Shown: one piece after another, positions 7,207-16,114 of the stretch
Layout: each line of letters opens with the position of its first letter
How positions within the stretch are numbered: position 1 is the first letter of the stretch
DNA from: Candidatus Magnetominusculus xianensis
GTDB lineage: Bacteria > Nitrospirota > Thermodesulfovibrionia > Thermodesulfovibrionales > Magnetobacteriaceae
DNA: 64,000 nt
Reading direction: 5' to 3'
Assembly: GCA_001541255.1 (NCBI GenBank)
Contig: LNQR01000124.1
Location: 1 to 64,000 of the forward strand
The notes under the pieces: generated by a model
Told to the model about the DNA's origin: nothing
Database searches by the model: none
What the model saw: the letters and a program-made list of their open reading frames with translations, nothing else
Translations under genes and position numbers: made by a program

Positions 7207-9072
7207 AATCTTTCTCATGCTGCCAACGCGCATAGTGATCTTTTTCCCGTCGAGATGTTCCAAAAAGGGTAGGGCGTATTTTCTTGTCGTACCTATTATC
7301 TCCCTGAATTCTGAGACAGTTATTTCCTTCTTAGCCTTTGCGAATTCCATGACAATGCCAATAATTTTATCATACGCGCCTTTATCTACATATAATGAAT
7401 CATTTATTCTAACAAGAATGCCTTCTTTGGCAAGCAGTTTTAGTATATCCTCAGCCTGTTTTTCTTTTATCGAAAATGCAGCGGCAAGTTCTTCTTTTGA
7501 TGGTGGCTGAAACTCTGACAGTCTTAACGTATCGATGATTTTTGCTTTAATACCCTCGTCGATTTGTGTCAAAGACGGCCTGAAATCATTCAGGTGTATT
7601 AACTCTTTATCAATAATGACTTCGTTAAATGTGCTTAGAATCTTATAAAACACCTTTACGTCTATTTGCTTAAACAGCCAGCGGAGTTCTTCCTTTGACA
7701 TGCCAGACTGAAGCGGGTTTCTGTGATGATATGACCGTAAGTGAGTTATTACTGCTTCGTGTAATTGATTGATAGAGAGACTGTGGAATAATGTCTCATT
7801 TATCTCAGTAACCAGGCCATTTTTTTTCAGTGTTTCAATGGCCTTGTCTGTGATTGCTATGTCCTGAACTGCCCAGGCGTAGAGTTTTTTTCTAAGGATA
7901 CCTTTAAGTGTGCTATCTTTGATTTTCTCAGCAAGTCTTGACATTATATCTCCGGTTAAATAAATATCAAAAAAGGCGTCGTCGTCTTTTTTTCTCCTTA
8001 GCGGTGGGGTTGGGTCAAGGACAAGCCCGCCCCCTATGGTGTCGACGGGCGAGAGGCGTCTGATTATAAATCGATCTCCTGCCATAGCGATAACAGGCTG
8101 TTTAAGGCGCAACTGGCAGAATGCGGACTCACCAGGCATGAGCTTCTCAACACGATATAAGATAACGCGCGCTGTTGTCTCAGACGTACCGGCATGAAAA
8201 TGAACGCTTGCCCTGTTTTTCAACTGTTTGGCCGTTTTAAGCAATCTGACTTCGGCATTCAGTCTGTCTGTGGCGGCAATGGTCTCGCCGTGCGTTACGA
8301 CATCACCCCTTTTTATTGCATCTTTATCGACGCCCTGCAAGTTCACAGCAATACGCTGCCCGGCAAGACCGGTCTTAACGGCCATGTTGTGGCTGTGAAG
8401 TCCGCGCACCTTTGTTCTTATCCCTGAAGGCAGAATTTCAATCACATCATCTGCTGAAATCCGACCGGAGATAGCTGTGCCTGTGACCACAGTACCAAAC
8501 CCTTTGAGTGTAAACACCCTGTCGATGGGCAGACGAAAGATTCCATCGGGTGATTTGGGGGCTGTCAGAAGAGCCGTAATCTGGATCTGAGTTTTGAGCT
8601 TATCGATATTATGACCGCTCTTTGATGACACGGCAATTATCGGCGCTCCATCAAGGAAAGTCCCCGCTGTGAAGTCCTTTACCTCCTCCACTACGACTTC
8701 CACAATATCCGGTTCAACGAGGTCAGTCTTCGTAATTACCACAATACCTGCCCTTATGCCAAGCAGATTACAGATTGCAAGGTGTTCTCTGGACTGGGGC
8801 ATAACGCCCTCATCAGCGGCTATGGCAAACAGGACAATGTCTATGCCTCCTGCCCCGGCAAGCATATTTTTAATCAGCCGTTCATGTCCGGGGACATCCA
8901 CAATGCCGACAGTCAGACCATCGAATCTGAGGTCTGCAAAGCCGAGGTCAATAGTAATACCACGTTCTTTTTCCTCTTTCAGCCTGTCGGGGTCTACGCC
9001 TGTCAGTGCCATGACAAGGGAACTCTTGCCGTGGTCGATGTGTCCTGCCGTTCCTAAGATAACGTGCCGCAT
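7195..9072 (-). CDS. selB: Selenocysteine-specific elongation factor SelB
   Basis: The 625-residue GTPase delivers selenocysteyl-tRNA to UGA codons that carry a SECIS element. The N-terminus has the P-loop AGHIDHGKSS, the switch I region ERGITIDLGF, DVPGHER, and the NKxD position as TKTD. EF-Tu-like domains II and III follow, and the C-terminal 250 residues form the winged-helix repeats that bind the SECIS hairpin. The ATG at 9072 lies one base after the trpB stop codon, so translation is probably coupled to trpB. A TTG three codons earlier is less likely. Neither selA, selD nor a tRNA-Sec gene is in the window, but selB presence indicates that the organism makes selenoproteins. Confidence 0.95.
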   Translation of the reverse strand: MRHVILGTAGHIDHGKSSLVMALTGVDPDRLKEEKERGITIDLGFADLRFDGLTVGIVDVPGHERLIKNMLAGAGGIDIVLFAIAADEGVMPQSREHLAICNLLGIRAGIVVITKTDLVEPDIVEVVVEEVKDFTAGTFLDGAPIIAVSSKSGHNIDKLKTQIQITALLTAPKSPDGIFRLPIDRVFTLKGFGTVVTGTAISGRISADDVIEILPSGIRTKVRGLHSHNMAVKTGLAGQRIAVNLQGVDKDAIKRGDVVTHGETIAATDRLNAEVRLLKTAKQLKNRASVHFHAGTSETTARVILYRVEKLMPGESAFCQLRLKQPVIAMAGDRFIIRRLSPVDTIGGGLVLDPTPPLRRKKDDDAFFDIYLTGDIMSRLAEKIKDSTLKGILRKKLYAWAVQDIAITDKAIETLKKNGLVTEINETLFHSLSINQLHEAVITHLRSYHHRNPLQSGMSKEELRWLFKQIDVKVFYKILSTFNEVIIDKELIHLNDFRPSLTQIDEGIKAKIIDTLRLSEFQPPSKEELAAAFSIKEKQAEDILKLLAKEGILVRINDSLYVDKGAYDKIIGIVMEFAKAKKEITVSEFREIIGTTRKYALPFLEHLDGKKITMRVGSMRKILVG

Positions 9073-9073
9073 G

Positions 9074-10429
9074 TTAGTCAATGACTGGAAGCCGCTGCAG
9101 GGCTTCTTTTATCTTATCTTCAGGAAACGAGCAGTCGATTATCTTACCTTCGAGAAAGTCAGAGTAGGCAGTCAGATCAAGATACCCGTGACCGCTCAGA
9201 CTAAACACGATGGTCTTTTCTTTGCCTTCTTCTTTGGCAAGGAGTGCCTCGTCTATTGCACACTTAATCGCGTGTGAACTCTCAGGGGCAGGGATAATCC
9301 CCTCGCTTTTGGAAAATAACAGGGCTGCCGTGAAGACCTCCGTCTGGTGATAGGCGCGTGCTTCGATAAGCCGGTCATGCGTAAGCTGCGACACAAGCGA
9401 TGAGTCGGCGTGATACCTCAACCCACCGGCATGAATCCCCGGCGGTACGAAATCATGCCCCAGTGTGTACATCATAAGAAGCGGCGTGAGGCCTGCCGTG
9501 TCGCCGTAGTCATACCTGAACTGTCCTTTGGTGAGGGTAGGGCAGGACTCCGGCTCTACGGCTATTACTCTAAGTTCCCTGCCGTGTATCTTGTCATAGA
9601 GGAATGGAAAACTCAGTCCGCCAAGATTACTCCCCCCGCCGCAGCAGGCTATGACGATATCGGGATAGTCACCGGCCAGCTCAAACTGTTTCTTTAGCTC
9701 AAGCCCTATAACTGTTTGATGCAGGAGGACATGATTGAGGACTGAACCGAGGGCATAGTTTGTGTCTTTATGTGTGGCTGCATCTTCGACGGCCTCGCTG
9801 ATGGCGATGCCGAGGCTGCCGTGGCTATCAGGGTCTTTTTCGAGGATAGCCCTGCCGGAGTTTGTCAACGTGCTGGGACTTGGGTAAACGGAGGCCCCCC
9901 ATGTCTCCATCGATATGCGCCTGTAGGGTTTTTGGTTATAGCTGACTTTTACCATATAGACGGTTATCTCAAGGCCGAAGAACACACCAGCCAGAGATAT
10001 GGCTGCGCCCCACTGACCGGCGCCGGTCTCTGTGGCTATGCGTTTGATACCGGCCTGTTTGTTGTAGTATGCCTGAGGGATAGAAGTATTGGTCTTGTGG
10101 CTTCCGGAGGGGCTTACGCCTTCATACTTATAGTAAATTTTGGCCGGTGTGTCAAGCGCCTTTTCAAGCCTGTGTGCACGGTAAAGCGGAGACGGCCGCC
10201 ACAGGGTGTAGCAATCTAAAACCTCTTCAGGGATAGTAATCCAGCGCTCCTGGGTGACCTCCTGCTCGATAAGCGCCATCGGGAAAATGGCCGAAAGGTC
10301 ATCCGGGCCGACCGGTTTTTTCGTTGCCGGATGAAGCGGCGGCTTTGGGATAGTCGGCATATCGGCCATAATATTGTACCACTGCCTGGGTATGTCATTG
10401 TCCTCTAAGATTATCTTTGTACGTTTCAT
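9074..10429 (-). CDS. trpB: Tryptophan synthase beta chain, TrpB2 type
   Basis: At 451 residues this is the long TrpB2 form rather than the roughly 400-residue TrpB1. The enzyme condenses indole and serine using pyridoxal phosphate. The PLP lysine is in GSHKTN (about residue 110), the phosphate-binding loop is [10 protein letters not shown], and the C-terminal SGHG motif is present. TrpB2 enzymes often work without TrpA and can salvage indole. No other trp gene is adjacent, which fits that role. The ATG at 10429 has GGAGG seven bases upstream; the longer TTG start would include the ribosome site itself. It is cotranscribed with selB. Confidence 0.93.
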   Translation of the reverse strand: MKRTKIILEDNDIPRQWYNIMADMPTIPKPPLHPATKKPVGPDDLSAIFPMALIEQEVTQERWITIPEEVLDCYTLWRPSPLYRAHRLEKALDTPAKIYYKYEGVSPSGSHKTNTSIPQAYYNKQAGIKRIATETGAGQWGAAISLAGVFFGLEITVYMVKVSYNQKPYRRISMETWGASVYPSPSTLTNSGRAILEKDPDSHGSLGIAISEAVEDAATHKDTNYALGSVLNHVLLHQTVIGLELKKQFELAGDYPDIVIACCGGGSNLGGLSFPFLYDKIHGRELRVIAVEPESCPTLTKGQFRYDYGDTAGLTPLLMMYTLGHDFVPPGIHAGGLRYHADSSLVSQLTHDRLIEARAYHQTEVFTAALLFSKSEGIIPAPESSHAIKCAIDEALLAKEEGKEKTIVFSLSGHGYLDLTAYSDFLEGKIIDCSFPEDKIKEALQRLPVID

Positions 10430-10502
10430 CTGACCTCCATTCAATTTGACACGGCATACTCAGAGAGTTTAACCAATTTTGTATAATAGTGGCAATGGTT
10501 AT

Positions 10503-10638
10503 CAGGGCAAACGCTTTAGAAACTTGCCTCTCCTGATAGGGGGAGTCGAAAACCTTCCCTACCCCCTATCAGGAAAGCATTGGTCGAAGCTAAAAGTATA
10601 GGCAATTACTACCTAATTATTCAAATGTGTTTGCCCTG
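10503..10638. repeat. 136-bp element with nested inverted repeats
   Basis: A perfect 10-bp terminal inverted repeat (10503-10512 with 10629-10638) encloses a perfect 13-bp inverted repeat (10531-10543 with 10562-10574, loop 18). Further short complementary pieces lie between the two. It contains no gene and sits between the receiver gene's 3' end and the trpB promoter region. The shape suits a MITE-like insertion or a structured leader RNA of trpB-selB; no target-site duplication was obvious. Confidence 0.65.
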
Positions 10639-10672
10639 CCCAAATATCATAAGCCCAAGAAAGTATCAGGGT

Positions 10673-11035
10673 TTATTTAACAAACGATGAGATTGTATCC
10701 AGAAGCGCCTTACAGCTTATTGGGTTTGCAACATAGGCGTCACATCCTGCATCGTATATACGCATCTCAGTTCCTCTGTTTGTGTAGTCTGTAATGGCAA
10801 CCACATTTATATGTTTTGTCGTATCGTCCTGCTTCAATTGCTTTGCCGCGCTCAGGCCGTCATTCAGGGCGTGGAGGTCTATGTCCATCAACACAAGTGC
10901 CGGTTGTTGCTCTTTGGCAATTCTTATTCCATCGCCAGCGTTTGACGCTGCAAGCACCGTGTAGCCCGAACGCCGAAGTATCTCCGATACAAGTTTCCTG
11001 TTTAAGAAATCATCTTCTACCACCAGAATTTTCAT
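10673..11035 (-). CDS. Stand-alone receiver protein, degenerate active site
   Basis: This 120-residue CheY/DivK-like receiver is a close paralog of the receiver at 34708-35082; long stretches such as ILRRSGYTVL, EQPALVLMDI and AGCD are shared or nearly shared. The acidic pair and phosphoacceptor Asp (MDI) are kept. The nearly invariant Lys is replaced by Asn (VANP against VSKP in the paralog), and the usual PGMDG after the phosphoacceptor is altered to HALNDG. Phosphorylation chemistry or signal output is therefore probably changed. Its promoter at 11122-11156 carries the same 11-bp direct repeats found before three other signalling genes. No kinase is adjacent. Confidence 0.85.
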   Translation of the reverse strand: MKILVVEDDFLNRKLVSEILRRSGYTVLAASNAGDGIRIAKEQQPALVLMDIDLHALNDGLSAAKQLKQDDTTKHINVVAITDYTNRGTEMRIYDAGCDAYVANPISCKALLDTISSFVK

Positions 11036-11121
11036 TAGTTTAAAATCCTCCCCAAAGATGCCGCTGTCTTACGCCACACCAATTTGTATTTATTTTCTCC
11101 TCCCCTGAAAAATGTCAGTCT

Positions 11122-11156
11122 ATAATAACTGACAGTCTGTTACACTTCTGTTACAG
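11122..11156 (-). promoter_or_regulatory. Activator-type promoter with 11-bp direct repeats (receiver gene)
   Basis: On the minus strand CTGTAAC (11150-11156) and GTGTAAC (11139-11145) lie exactly 11 bp apart. Eleven bases after the second copy is a -10-like TATTAT (11122-11127). No -35 is visible. The layout is that of a PhoB/OmpR-family activated promoter. The gene start is about 85 bp downstream. Confidence 0.6.
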
Positions 11157-11230
11157 ATTGGTTGTTGATTAAAAAAAGAGTGGAAAGAGTTTTAGTTATA
11201 ATCATGTAGTATATGCAGCAGGAGGTGCCT

Positions 11231-11269
11231 ATGTCTGTTAAAGAGTGGTGTATTTTGGGGCAAGCTTAG
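11231..11269 (+). other. 12-codon ORF with strong ribosome site, possible truncated gene start
   Basis: An ATG at 11231 follows AGGAGG with ideal spacing and is preceded by a TATAAT at 11197-11202. The frame encodes only MSVKEWCILGQA before TAG. The last bases overlap the stop of the DUF5618-like gene on the other strand. It could be a leader peptide, a tiny protein or the surviving start of a gene truncated by rearrangement. Confidence 0.3.
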
Positions 11270-11670
11270 GGTAGCAACTTCTTAATGAATGCCTCGGCTT
11301 CCTTCATGAAGTCTTTGACTGCACTAACGTGAGTAAACAAACCTCTGTAATATCCGGCGATGTGCAGGGCTTCATAAAGGCTGTCAAATTCCCTGACGAG
11401 CTTGCCGTTATTTACTGACAGGTGCTTCTTTATGGCTGCCATATACCCATCTACGGACTTGGGAAGTTCTTTGCGGGTAAGGCCTTTCTTGATTAGAGCT
11501 TCGTTAAGGGCTTCCAGTATGGCAAGGTAAGCAGTGCCAAAGGCTTCACGGACTGGTTTTTTATCGAGGTAAATATTATCCTCGATAGCCGCGCCTTTTA
11601 ACAGCCCTTTGGCGTTTTCCATGTACCGGAACGCCTCACCTTCTTTATATACCTGCTTATCTGACCTCAT
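11266..11670 (-). CDS. DUF5618-like small helical protein
   Basis: This is a 134-residue, all-helical, Lys/Glu-rich cytoplasmic protein. The order of features (a Tyr-x-x-Asn-Ala-Lys start helix, a YLDKKPVREA segment, a central AYLAILEALN helix, and a C-terminal Tyr-rich helix with AGYYRGLFTH) matches my recollection of the DUF5618 family, whose function is unknown and which resembles HEPN-like helical bundles. Its neighbours, a receiver protein and a MalT-like regulator, do not suggest a role. No partner nucleotidyltransferase or antitoxin gene is adjacent. No strong ribosome site precedes the chosen ATG. Confidence 0.65.
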   Translation of the reverse strand: MRSDKQVYKEGEAFRYMENAKGLLKGAAIEDNIYLDKKPVREAFGTAYLAILEALNEALIKKGLTRKELPKSVDGYMAAIKKHLSVNNGKLVREFDSLYEALHIAGYYRGLFTHVSAVKDFMKEAEAFIKKLLP

Positions 11671-11780
11671 ATTCTATACTGGCAGTTTCTACATCTGAAT
11701 GTCAAGAAATGTGAACTCAAAATTGCGCCCTCAGACTTCCCCATACTACATACACTGTTATTTGTCAAAACCATATGTAC

Positions 11781-14700
11781 TCATTTAACTTTAATTATCG
11801 AATCAACGAGTTTTATAGTCTCCGCAGATGGACTAATACCCAGTTGCGTCTCAAATACGTGCTTACATTGATTGTATAGTGTAATCGCCTCCGGTTTCAA
11901 CCCGGCCTTTAGATAAAATGCTATCGTGCGCCTGTAGCACTCCTCTCTGAGATTGTCTGCCTCTATCGCCGACTTATAGCACTCTATGCCTTTGTCCCAT
12001 TTACTAATACATTCGTAAAATGTCCCTGCCTTGCAGCAAATATTGACAAACTCATCTCTCAGTTGCTCTCTATGGTGAGCTGCCCAGGTCTGGTCCTGGT
12101 CGCCCGGAAGGAAGCTGCCTTTATATGTGTTTACGGCCTTACTGTAAAGTCGATATATGTTTTGTTCGTTGTTTGGTACGGCTGGCGTCTGCCTGAACTC
12201 ATTCGCAATATCCTGCAATGCCCATATGTCTACCCAGCAGTAGTCGTGATTAATTGATATATAGCTGTCAGACGAAATGATTATGTCATATTCAGTGCTG
12301 AGCAGTTTACGCAGGCGATGGAGCGTTGTGCGATATGACACTGCCGCCGTATCGCCGTTTGCATCAGGCCACAATACGTCAGACAACTGTGTAATGCCGA
12401 TTGCTTTTCCTCCGAGGGCGATGACTGCCTTCAACATTTCTAAGGGTTTCTTTTGGGTTTTGCCAGAAAACTTGACAGGCCTGCCGTCTATCTCTATGGC
12501 GAATCGTCCAAGCGTATAGATTTTTAATGGATATGGCCAGTTCTCATGCTTATAGTCACCGGGGGTAATCTCATGGTCTCTGATCATTTTATTGATGAAA
12601 TCAGGTTCGATATTTCTTTCCATGGCCGCCTTGCATAGACGCGCCATGGAGCTTTGCAGGAAAAATGTAAATCTCAACCCCATTGTCCTGGAAATATTAA
12701 TGCATTCTATAAATTTATTAATGAAATCTTCTTCGTCATTTTCGTACACTGATATCAGGTTTTCAAGCATTGAACAGTTATACGTGGAGAGTATACTTCC
12801 AGAAGCAATGCCGTTTTTTATGCTCTCTTTTATATGAAGCCTTGCCTCATCATAACGCCCGGCTTCCGTTAATACATATGCGGCTATGTATTCAAAAATC
12901 CCGATAACTAAAGTAAGGCCAGATTCTATTATTAACTGCAAATTTACTTCAGCGTGTTTGATAGCTGATAGGTAATTGCCCTGGCTGAGGGCTACGAGCG
13001 AGGCCACATTATGATAGTATATCCGTCCATAACACTGCACGCTGTTCAGGGCGGATTCCATTTTATTGAGATATTCTTCCGCTATTTTATTATCTCCGAT
13101 AGCGAGTGAATTATAAATACCCGTACCGTAAAACATTGAATCCAGCATGTGTATATCATATTCCTCAGCAAGTTTCAGCCCTTCCTCTACAAGTCTCCGT
13201 CCCTCTCTGAATGAAGCAGTATAAAAAAGATAGAGCGCCTTCGATCTAAAGAACATTAACTTTGCAAGGATATGTGCTTTTGTTTTTTCAATAATTGGAG
13301 ATAATATTTCTATTACAAAACCGGCATCATATATCTTGCCGGTCCAGAGATAGTAAAGAATGGCAGTGTGCCCAAGAGACATAAGCTGCATGAGGTTTTG
13401 AGAGCTGCGTAGTATCTTTAATGCCTGTTCTTCCCAGTAGGGCATGTTTGGATGTGTTGGCTGCCTGAACATAAGCGCCGAGAATATGCTGATAGTTAAC
13501 CGCTGCCTCAGCTCAGTTGAAACAGCCTGTGTAGGGGAAACATGTTCTGGGAATTCATTTGGCGCGGTCTCAATCTTATATCGTTTCGCCATTGTATGGA
13601 ATTCATGAATCCAATTATTAAGAGGGTGGAAGTCCTTCCATTCATAAACATATGTATCTACGATGGCGCAAAACGTGGAAAATAATCCCTCGGGGTCATT
13701 TATCGATTTGAATTTCACATACGCAGTCTCAAGATTTTTACGCGCCTCATCAGGGTTGGATTGTAGCTTGTTCATACCCTTCCAGTAGAGCAGCCAGGGC
13801 TGGTCTTTGAGAAAATCACTGGGGATAGCGGCAAACCATTTAACTAACAAAGCGCCTCTTCCCTGTGCTATCATCGATGGGGTGTGCTTAAGCATCAGAG
13901 ATGAGAGCCTTTCAATGTCTGACGTGTCTATGCAGAGTTGGGCCGCTGTCTCAAAATGCCCGTTCTCTTCTAAAATATCCACAGCGCGGCGCGCTATTTC
14001 GGCTTCGTGCTGCTTATTAAAATAATCTTTGGCACGGATTCGTAAAAAATCTTGAAACAGGTCATGATATTGGAACATAAGCCCAGCGTCTGTCTGCTTT
14101 TGAGTAAGAAAAAACTGGCGGTGTTTCTTCGATAATATCTTATGGGTCTGCCCACAGCCGGTTAACTTTTCCGCCATTGGAAGACTGAATTCTCTGAAAT
14201 ACGCGGTCTTAAGCAGACACTCCCGCTCGACTGGTTCAGTCTGTTCCAATATCGCAGTGGCAAAGTAGTCAAAAACTGCCTCATTCGTACCCGTGCCTTC
14301 AATATTGGAAATAAAAGATGCGATATCTCCCCTTTCGATTGCCAAAGTCAGTCCTGCCGCCCAGCCGTCCATTTTCTTGTGCAACTGCCTGATTGTATCC
14401 TCCGGCACTTCAGATTCAGTCGAAAGCCTTACCAGCTTTACAGTATCATCAAGGGTAAATAGCAGATCATTCCAGTCAATCATGCCTAAAGCATCGTTTC
14501 TCCTGATTTCGGCATATTCTATTGGAGGCTCACCCCTGCTTATTACGACAACGGCGAATCCCTCGGGCAGCAGGGAGAAAATACCCCTCGCTATAACGTC
14601 ATGAACTATTGAATCAGCATGGAGATTCTGATAGTTATCGAAAACGATTATAAAAGGGGAGGGCGAACCGGCAGAGTTCAGAGAATCTTTCAGCCCTGCG

Positions 14701-15047
14701 AATAACTGTTTAAAATATCTCACAGCGAAGCCCTTAACATTGTTAAAATATTCAGAGGTAAACTCCGGCAGTTCTGTTTTAAGCGGCAGGGTTGTAACGG
14801 CAAGGGTCATATAATAGAAAAAAGAGGTGGCATCGATGTCCATATCGTCCATATGATACCAGATAAAGGGATTGGCTCGGCTCTTAAGATAGCTTGCAGC
14901 CAATGTGGTCTTCCCTGAGCCGCCCGGGGCCGATACCCAGACGACCTGTTTTTGCAGGGATTTATCTAAGATGCGAAAACACGATTCCCGCTCTACCACC
15001 CTGTCAAGGTCAGGTGCGGTTATCTTTGCTAATACTGCTGCAGCCAT
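11781..15047 (-). CDS. MalT/LAL-like STAND ATPase regulator with SARP-BTAD output
   Basis: This 1088-residue transcription factor begins with a NACHT/STAND-type ATPase whose Walker A is APGGSGKTTL near residue 40 and whose Walker B-like strand is PFIIVFDNYQ near 135. A winged-helix region and a long alpha-solenoid of TPR-like repeats (about 350-820) follow. The C-terminus from about residue 840 is a SARP-type OmpR-like DNA-binding domain (LGRFAIEIDG, then a WPDANGDTAAVSYRTTLHRL helix region), and the last 140 residues are a BTAD TPR domain. Such proteins are ligand-switched activators. The gene stands alone and is preceded by the strongest 11-bp repeat promoter in the window. A GGAGG lies before the ATG. 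Confidence 0.92.
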   Translation of the reverse strand: MAAAVLAKITAPDLDRVVERESCFRILDKSLQKQVVWVSAPGGSGKTTLAASYLKSRANPFIWYHMDDMDIDATSFFYYMTLAVTTLPLKTELPEFTSEYFNNVKGFAVRYFKQLFAGLKDSLNSAGSPSPFIIVFDNYQNLHADSIVHDVIARGIFSLLPEGFAVVVISRGEPPIEYAEIRRNDALGMIDWNDLLFTLDDTVKLVRLSTESEVPEDTIRQLHKKMDGWAAGLTLAIERGDIASFISNIEGTGTNEAVFDYFATAILEQTEPVERECLLKTAYFREFSLPMAEKLTGCGQTHKILSKKHRQFFLTQKQTDAGLMFQYHDLFQDFLRIRAKDYFNKQHEAEIARRAVDILEENGHFETAAQLCIDTSDIERLSSLMLKHTPSMIAQGRGALLVKWFAAIPSDFLKDQPWLLYWKGMNKLQSNPDEARKNLETAYVKFKSINDPEGLFSTFCAIVDTYVYEWKDFHPLNNWIHEFHTMAKRYKIETAPNEFPEHVSPTQAVSTELRQRLTISIFSALMFRQPTHPNMPYWEEQALKILRSSQNLMQLMSLGHTAILYYLWTGKIYDAGFVIEILSPIIEKTKAHILAKLMFFRSKALYLFYTASFREGRRLVEEGLKLAEEYDIHMLDSMFYGTGIYNSLAIGDNKIAEEYLNKMESALNSVQCYGRIYYHNVASLVALSQGNYLSAIKHAEVNLQLIIESGLTLVIGIFEYIAAYVLTEAGRYDEARLHIKESIKNGIASGSILSTYNCSMLENLISVYENDEEDFINKFIECINISRTMGLRFTFFLQSSMARLCKAAMERNIEPDFINKMIRDHEITPGDYKHENWPYPLKIYTLGRFAIEIDGRPVKFSGKTQKKPLEMLKAVIALGGKAIGITQLSDVLWPDANGDTAAVSYRTTLHRLRKLLSTEYDIIISSDSYISINHDYCWVDIWALQDIANEFRQTPAVPNNEQNIYRLYSKAVNTYKGSFLPGDQDQTWAAHHREQLRDEFVNICCKAGTFYECISKWDKGIECYKSAIEADNLREECYRRTIAFYLKAGLKPEAITLYNQCKHVFETQLGISPSAETIKLVDSIIKVK

Positions 15048-15086
15048 ATCTTTACTACCTCCATGTCAAACACATTAGCTGTTTCT

Positions 15087-15144
15087 ATTATAACTTATAC
15101 ATGCCTTACATCTTGATTACATATAGATTACAGATTGATTACAA
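15087..15144 (-). promoter_or_regulatory. Promoter with four 11-bp direct repeats (MalT/SARP gene)
   Basis: On the minus strand four heptamers, TTGTAAT, CTGTAAT, ATGTAAT and ATGTAAG, are spaced at exactly 11 bp (plus-strand positions 15138, 15127, 15116 and 15105). They are followed after 12 bp by a perfect TATAAT (15087-15092). No -35 hexamer is visible; the repeats occupy that position. The gene ATG lies about 40 bp downstream with a GGAGG. Confidence 0.75.
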
Positions 15145-15203
15145 AATAAAAAATATTTAATTTATTTTAACATGCCAAACCTTATGTCTCTGAGAAAATC
15201 CCC

Positions 15204-16064
15204 TTAAAATAATTTGTACCCCAGCCTCGCATAAACAGTGTAGCCCTGAGCGGTATTTTTGGCAGCGAAATCGCCAAGACCGACAACAAGTGCGCTGAAT
15301 CTTCCCGATGCCCACATAACCGACGGTCCGGCCTGAAAAACCTGCACGGCGGTGTTGGGGTTTCTTATGCCGTTAGTGTGACTGTCTGCCCCAAATGTGG
15401 CGTTTAGATGTGCCCCAAGCATCAAATCCGGCCTGACAAAATAACCGGTATAGCTTTCGATTATCGCTGAATTTCCTTCTCTTACACCTGTATCCTTGTT
15501 TTCTGTACTCATATTGTATTTGAAAGTAAGCTCTATATCTAACTTGTCAATTTGTTTAGCTGCAACTACGCTTGGCATAAACTGCCACACATTTTTCCCC
15601 ATGTTTGCAGCCCTGTTCTTATTGTATGAACCGGTTGGGGCGACGAGGTAAGAGCCAGCAGCAACATATGTCCCTGTAGATTTGTCATCTACGAGCCAAT
15701 AGCCAGCTACAAACATTGCATCACCTATGCCCGCATTTGAGCTGCCAGAAAGCTCAGTTGTCCCCACTGGAAGCAAGCCGCCTACTGTAAGCGCATTGCC
15801 AAACAGGGATTTATTAAACCAGCTAAGCCTTATGGTGGTCTGGTAGAGCCTTGCGCCGAGGTCGTTTGTGGATGTGGTGCCGGAGCTGTCCTTGAGCTTT
15901 GCTGCCGAATAAAACCCTGGATATAAAAGGAAATAGAGCTCATTGGGCTGCGTTAAAAGCCCCATGTTGTTTTCAAACGGGTCTACGGCCTCACAATTAA
16001 CCACAAACGACATTGTTATAAGCATGACAAAAACTATGACAACTAACATTTTTAAGACCTTCAC
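15204..16064 (-). CDS. Outer-membrane beta-barrel protein (phenol/MetA-pathway transporter-like)
   Basis: The 286-residue protein has a signal peptide (about 1-26). Many alternating amphipathic strands follow (LYQTTIRLSW, AMFVAGYWLV, VYARLGYKLF), and it ends in the aromatic Phe used by the BAM complex. The overall pattern and length resemble the 'MetA-pathway of phenol degradation' transporter-like barrels (PF13557), commonly annotated as transporters of unknown substrate. The start has AGGAGGG upstream and a TATAAT-like -10 about 20 bp before that. No catabolic genes are adjacent, so the substrate is unknown. Confidence 0.75.
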   Translation of the reverse strand: MKVLKMLVVIVFVMLITMSFVVNCEAVDPFENNMGLLTQPNELYFLLYPGFYSAAKLKDSSGTTSTNDLGARLYQTTIRLSWFNKSLFGNALTVGGLLPVGTTELSGSSNAGIGDAMFVAGYWLVDDKSTGTYVAAGSYLVAPTGSYNKNRAANMGKNVWQFMPSVVAAKQIDKLDIELTFKYNMSTENKDTGVREGNSAIIESYTGYFVRPDLMLGAHLNATFGADSHTNGIRNPNTAVQVFQAGPSVMWASGRFSALVVGLGDFAAKNTAQGYTVYARLGYKLF

Positions 16065-16114
16065 TTTTAAACCCTCCTAATTGTAACGATTATAGACCGC
16101 AACGCGGTATTAGT

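Noticed and set aside
7195-9072. selA, selD or tRNA-Sec next to selB
   Set aside because: Neighbouring genes are trpB and a secreted protein. No cloverleaf-like sequence with a GGTTC T-arm was found.
8669-9277. Plus-strand ORF opposite selB and trpB
   Set aside because: It spans the junction of two clear genes; low-complexity Ser-rich translation is typical of antisense frames.
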